In this document: positions 61,198 to 64,000 of the stretch, in pieces
How positions within the stretch are numbered: the stretch's first letter is position 1
Layout of the letters: each line of letters opens with the position of its first letter
Source: Anaerolineaceae bacterium
GTDB lineage: Bacteria > Chloroflexota > Anaerolineae > Anaerolineales > Anaerolineaceae
Reading direction: 5' to 3'
Assembly (NCBI GenBank): GCA_030653365.1
Contig: JAURZL010000005.1
Location: 62,001 to 126,000 of the forward strand
Length of the DNA stretch: 64,000 nucleotides
Program-made: the position numbers and the translations under genes
Notes under the pieces: model-generated
What the model was told of the DNA's origin: nothing
Seen by the model: the letters and a program-made list of their open reading frames with translations, nothing else
The model's database searches: none

Positions 61198-62039
61198 TGG
61201 ATACTTCTGGGGAAGCGCAGGCAGCTTATTTGAAAGGCATCGTACTCAACCGCATGGCAGATTATGATCGAGCAGAACCTGCATTGCAACATGCCCTTTC
61301 CCTTGCCAGAGAAAACAAAAATATCCGACGTATGGTTGCACCGCTTAATTTGCTGGGTGATATAGCCTGTATCAAAGGACAATACAACAAAGCTGAGGTA
61401 TTCTTCAAAGAAGGTTTGGAAATTGCCACACAGCTGGGAGACCGTTTTAATCAGGGGATTTTATTGAATAACCTGGCCACTCTTTTTCACTACAGCAAAG
61501 ACTATGATATGGAAAGGGAGGTTCTATTGGAGAGTCTGGCGATCTGTGAAGAGATAGGAGATCAGGACGGGATTGCACTAGCTTACAATAACCTGAGTGA
61601 GGTGTACATGGTTAAAGGTGATTTTGAGCAAGCCATTCGCTATGCTGAAATGGGTCTGGAAATCGGTCGACAGATTGGTGAGGAATGGACCATCATCGTC
61701 AGCCTGAACAATCTTGGGGAAGCATATTTGGGATCAGGGAAACTTCAGCAGGCGATGGAGCATCTCGGTAAAGCCATCTGTTTGGCATATGAGATTGAGT
61801 CACTTGATCTGGTAGCAAGGATCGCCGTCAACATCGGTCGGGTATTATATAAGGAAGGAAAAGATCAGGAAGCCTGTGATTGGTTGCAGGCAACCATTCA
61901 ACATTCAGCCATTGAATATGACCATCAACAAATCGCCATCCTGGTATTGAAAGAACACCAGGAGAAACCAATTTTGGAGCAGAATGATGAAATATTGGAG
62001 AAAATTGTGTACATTTATTGCAGTCGTCCTCATAATTAA
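61098..62039 (+). CDS. TPR part of the same regulator in the -1 frame
   Basis: From about 61145 this frame carries six or so TPR units (KALEYATRSIQLYQNL, EPALQHALSLAREN, NKAEVFFKEGLEIATQLGD, EREVLLESLAICEEIGD, QAIRYAEMGLEIGRQIG, QAMEHLGKAICLA). It is the direct continuation of the 58843 frame after slipping back one base in the A10 run; joined, the product would be ~1065 residues, as in AfsR/MalT-like STAND regulators. The frame before the A run (MSGWLRSH) is not protein-like and has no ribosome binding site, so a free product is doubtful. Confidence 0.75.
   Translation: MSGWLRSHRITQQKKNQKALEYATRSIQLYQNLVDTSGEAQAAYLKGIVLNRMADYDRAEPALQHALSLARENKNIRRMVAPLNLLGDIACIKGQYNKAEVFFKEGLEIATQLGDRFNQGILLNNLATLFHYSKDYDMEREVLLESLAICEEIGDQDGIALAYNNLSEVYMVKGDFEQAIRYAEMGLEIGRQIGEEWTIIVSLNNLGEAYLGSGKLQQAMEHLGKAICLAYEIESLDLVARIAVNIGRVLYKEGKDQEACDWLQATIQHSAIEYDHQQIAILVLKEHQEKPILEQNDEILEKIVYIYCSRPHN
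61135..61144 (+). other. A10 slippery tract at the frame change
   Basis: Ten consecutive A residues at the exact site where the two regulator frames join. A slip of -1, or an A11 or A8 template, restores a full-length protein. Confidence 0.8.
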
Positions 62040-62095
62040 ACCAAAAAAATTGAGCCTAGAAAAACATAATTTGGTACGATAGGAGCATCACACCC

Positions 62096-63316
62096 ATGAA
62101 TATCATAATTCCTACCATCGGATCACGCGGGGATGTACAGCCTTATATTGCACTTTCACTCGGATTACAAAAGGCCGGCCATTCCGTCACAGTAGCGACC
62201 CATCCGTGCATGCGTGCACTGGTCGAATCGTACGGCGTGAAATTTGCACCCATCGGTCCGGATATTGACATTGCCCATGAAACAGCCATCATACGGGGAA
62301 AATCACCACACTGGATGATTGGGTTCATGCGTGTGATGAAATTTTCCTTTGACATGCTGGAACAGGCCCATCCAGATTTACTGGCTTTGTGCCGGGAGAT
62401 GGATCTGGTGATTGTTTCCCACACGGCAGCGGGCAAAATGGAAGCTGATCAACTGGGCATACCCACTGTGAGTGTGACACTGATGACGGAAGCCATACCA
62501 GCCAATGACCCAAAGGATCCATTGGTCAAAAAGATGGTTATGAAGGTTGCTGGTGCAGGTATGGGGTTGATGATGAGTCGGCCGTTAAACAAGATCCGCA
62601 AACGGGTAGGAGTCCCTAAGATGGGACCTACCGGGATCACATCTCAGCGCTTGAACCTGATTCCCCTCAGCCCGCATATATCCAAACCAAACCCTCTTTG
62701 GGAACCACGCCATCGAATGACAGGTTTCTGGATCGCACCAGCACCGGAGGAGTGGATACCCCCATTTGAATTAATCCGGTTCCTGGAAGGCGGGGCTGAT
62801 CGCCCAGTGGTGATCAGCCTGGGTGCAATGGCACTGAGTGGCGAGGATGCATTGGAGGCAGCCAGCATTTCGATAGCAGCAGTGGAAAAAGCAGGCATTC
62901 GTGCAATTATTCAGGGATGGGATCAACCGATGCAGCAATTATCGATCCCGGATTCTATTTATCATGCTGGATCAATTCCACATGATTGGTTATTGAAAAG
63001 GGTCAGTGGGCTGGTTCATCATGGCGGTTATGGGACGACAGCGGCGGGATTTCGTGCTGGAATTCCTATGCTGGTCATTCCTCACATCATCGATCAGTTT
63101 ATCTGGGGTCAGAAGGTCGCATCCCTGGGGGTGGGACCGCAGCCAATCGACAGAAAAAAGCTGACAATTGACAATATGGCAGATGCATTGCAACAATTGA
63201 AGTCACAAGAGATCCGCGAGAAAGCAAGCAAATTAGGCGAATCAATTCGACTGGAACCTGATGGGGCGATGGAAGCAGTCAGGATGATTAATGAAGTTAT
63301 AAAGGAGCTAGTATAA
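62096..63316 (+). CDS. UDP-glycosyltransferase-like GT1 enzyme
   Basis: 406 residues, GT-B fold. N-terminal GSRGDVQPYIALSLGLQKAGH is the sterol-glucosyltransferase/MGT start; the C-terminal donor site GLVHHGGYGTTAAGFRAGIP and PHIIDQFIWGQKV are the PSPG-like region with the catalytic-dyad-linked residues. It probably glycosylates a lipid or hydrophobic small molecule with a UDP-sugar. It starts 57 bases after the regulator gene on the same strand. The next gene, an aldo/keto reductase, follows after 44 bases and may be co-transcribed. Confidence 0.9.
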   Translation: MNIIIPTIGSRGDVQPYIALSLGLQKAGHSVTVATHPCMRALVESYGVKFAPIGPDIDIAHETAIIRGKSPHWMIGFMRVMKFSFDMLEQAHPDLLALCREMDLVIVSHTAAGKMEADQLGIPTVSVTLMTEAIPANDPKDPLVKKMVMKVAGAGMGLMMSRPLNKIRKRVGVPKMGPTGITSQRLNLIPLSPHISKPNPLWEPRHRMTGFWIAPAPEEWIPPFELIRFLEGGADRPVVISLGAMALSGEDALEAASISIAAVEKAGIRAIIQGWDQPMQQLSIPDSIYHAGSIPHDWLLKRVSGLVHHGGYGTTAAGFRAGIPMLVIPHIIDQFIWGQKVASLGVGPQPIDRKKLTIDNMADALQQLKSQEIREKASKLGESIRLEPDGAMEAVRMINEVIKELV

Positions 63317-63359
63317 TTACAAACAAGAATCGTTTCAATAAATAACTGGGAGGTGAATA

Positions 63360-64000
63360 ATGCAATATAGAGAATTAGGACGAACTGGCTGGCAGGTTTC
63401 GACGGTGTCATTTGGTGCATGGGCGATTGGCGGAGATTGGGGAAGTGTGAATGATCAAGAATCACTGGCAGCCTTGCAACAGGCGATAGATAGCGGGGTC
63501 AATTTCATCGACACCGCTGATGTGTACGGAGATGGGCGTTCAGAACGCCTGGTGGCAAAGTTATTAAAGGAACGCAAAGAAAAAATCTATGTGGCCACCA
63601 AAGCCGGGAGACGCTTAAATCCTCATATTGCTGAAGGGTATAATCGTGAGAATCTGACTGCATATGTGGAACGCAGCCTGAAAAATCTGGACACTGAGGC
63701 AATCGACCTGCTGCAGCTGCATTGCCCACCAACCGAGGTATTTTACATGCCGGAGACTTTTGGTGTGCTGGATGATCTGGTGAAGGCAGGAAAATTACTG
63801 CATTATGGTGTATCCGTGGAAAAGGTAGAAGAAGCCCTGAAGGCGATTGAGTATCCAAATGTTAAGACTGTGCAAATCATCTTCAATATTTTCCGTCAGC
63901 GGCCGGCAGATTTATTTTTCAAAGAAGCTTTGCGAAAGAAGATCGGAATTATTGTGCGGGTTCCGCTCGCCAGTGGGATGTTAACCGGAAAGCTGAATAA
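63360..64000 (+). CDS. Aldo/keto reductase, 3' end missing
   Basis: 213 complete codons are visible. The start MQYRELGRTGWQVSTVSFG is typical. The catalytic tetrad is present as Asp/Tyr in DTADVYG, Lys in ATKAG and His in LLQLH. It would reduce carbonyls with NADPH. GGGAGGTG precedes the ATG. The frame is open up to the window edge. Confidence 0.9.
   Translation, partial: MQYRELGRTGWQVSTVSFGAWAIGGDWGSVNDQESLAALQQAIDSGVNFIDTADVYGDGRSERLVAKLLKERKEKIYVATKAGRRLNPHIAEGYNRENLTAYVERSLKNLDTEAIDLLQLHCPPTEVFYMPETFGVLDDLVKAGKLLHYGVSVEKVEEALKAIEYPNVKTVQIIFNIFRQRPADLFFKEALRKKIGIIVRVPLASGMLTGKLN

Noticed and set aside
1..64000. tRNA or rRNA genes
   Set aside because: No cloverleaf with a T-loop consensus or rRNA-like stretch was noticed on reading either strand; a covariance search would be decisive.

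Overview
The window reads as a chromosomal segment of a moderately AT-rich (about 40% GC by eye) bacterium, most likely Chloroflexota, class Anaerolineae. This is inferred, not proven. The pointers are a BTAD/NB-ARC/TPR regulator next to a small protein with a YLLRIW-type start, secreted proteins carrying an LPL(L/I) motif, multi-GAF sensor proteins, TIGR02206/YwaF, KimA and LarBEC together, and dispersed short palindromic repeats such as GTAGGGGC. No rRNA, tRNA, CRISPR array, transposase or integrase was seen.

Layout. 1-6 kb: a partial unknown gene, a membrane-anchored beta-propeller protein, a PAS-GAF-GAF histidine kinase and an rsgA-RNHCP operon preceded by a strong promoter, a highly structured ~210 nt leader or ncRNA and a terminator. 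6-13 kb: GtrA, a SET-domain protein, a methyltransferase, a DUF4143 ATPase, an MFS carrier, Tex and YwaF. 13.7-17 kb: an iron block (feoABC, heme-type bacterioferritin, Fur-like box). 17.5-21.2 kb: an ABC-F ATPase, a GT2 glycosyltransferase and a LON-domain protein. 21.3-28 kb: a replicon-like island (DnaA-domain-I/winged-helix protein, two small proteins, ExeA-like AAA ATPase, ParA-ParB, then a second ParA with a small DNA-binding partner). It has an elaborate operator/promoter region and two GTAACCnnGGTTAC palindromes flanking the second cassette. 28.6-36.3 kb: an esterase, a subtilase, a GT2, larBEC and a V4R-domain protein. 36.4-39.8 kb: a potassium operon (KimA plus two RCK proteins). 40-42 kb: a lipoprotein with tandem DUF333 domains, several mobile repeats and a decayed antitoxin gene. 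42.4-50.1 kb: a multi-GAF diguanylate cyclase and a marR-ABC-ABC exporter operon. 50.4-64 kb: a DUF234 ATPase, a PQQ-type sugar dehydrogenase, a 1712-residue beta-helix surface protein with a small co-encoded partner, a divergent SARP/BTAD regulator split by an A10 tract, a UGT-type glycosyltransferase and a truncated aldo/keto reductase.

How the parts work together. FeoABC imports Fe(II) and bacterioferritin stores it. KimA with RCK subunits handles K+. MarR with the heterodimeric ABC pair looks like an inducible drug exporter. The divergent BTAD regulator and beta-helix operon share a short promoter region. It carries two heptamers at 11-bp period placed 8 bp from a -10, the geometry expected of SARP-type activation. 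The strongest candidates for something undescribed are that regulator/surface-protein module with its A10 tract, the segregation island with its palindromes, a family of ~80-bp repeats whose hairpin covaries between copies, and the structured RNA ahead of rsgA.
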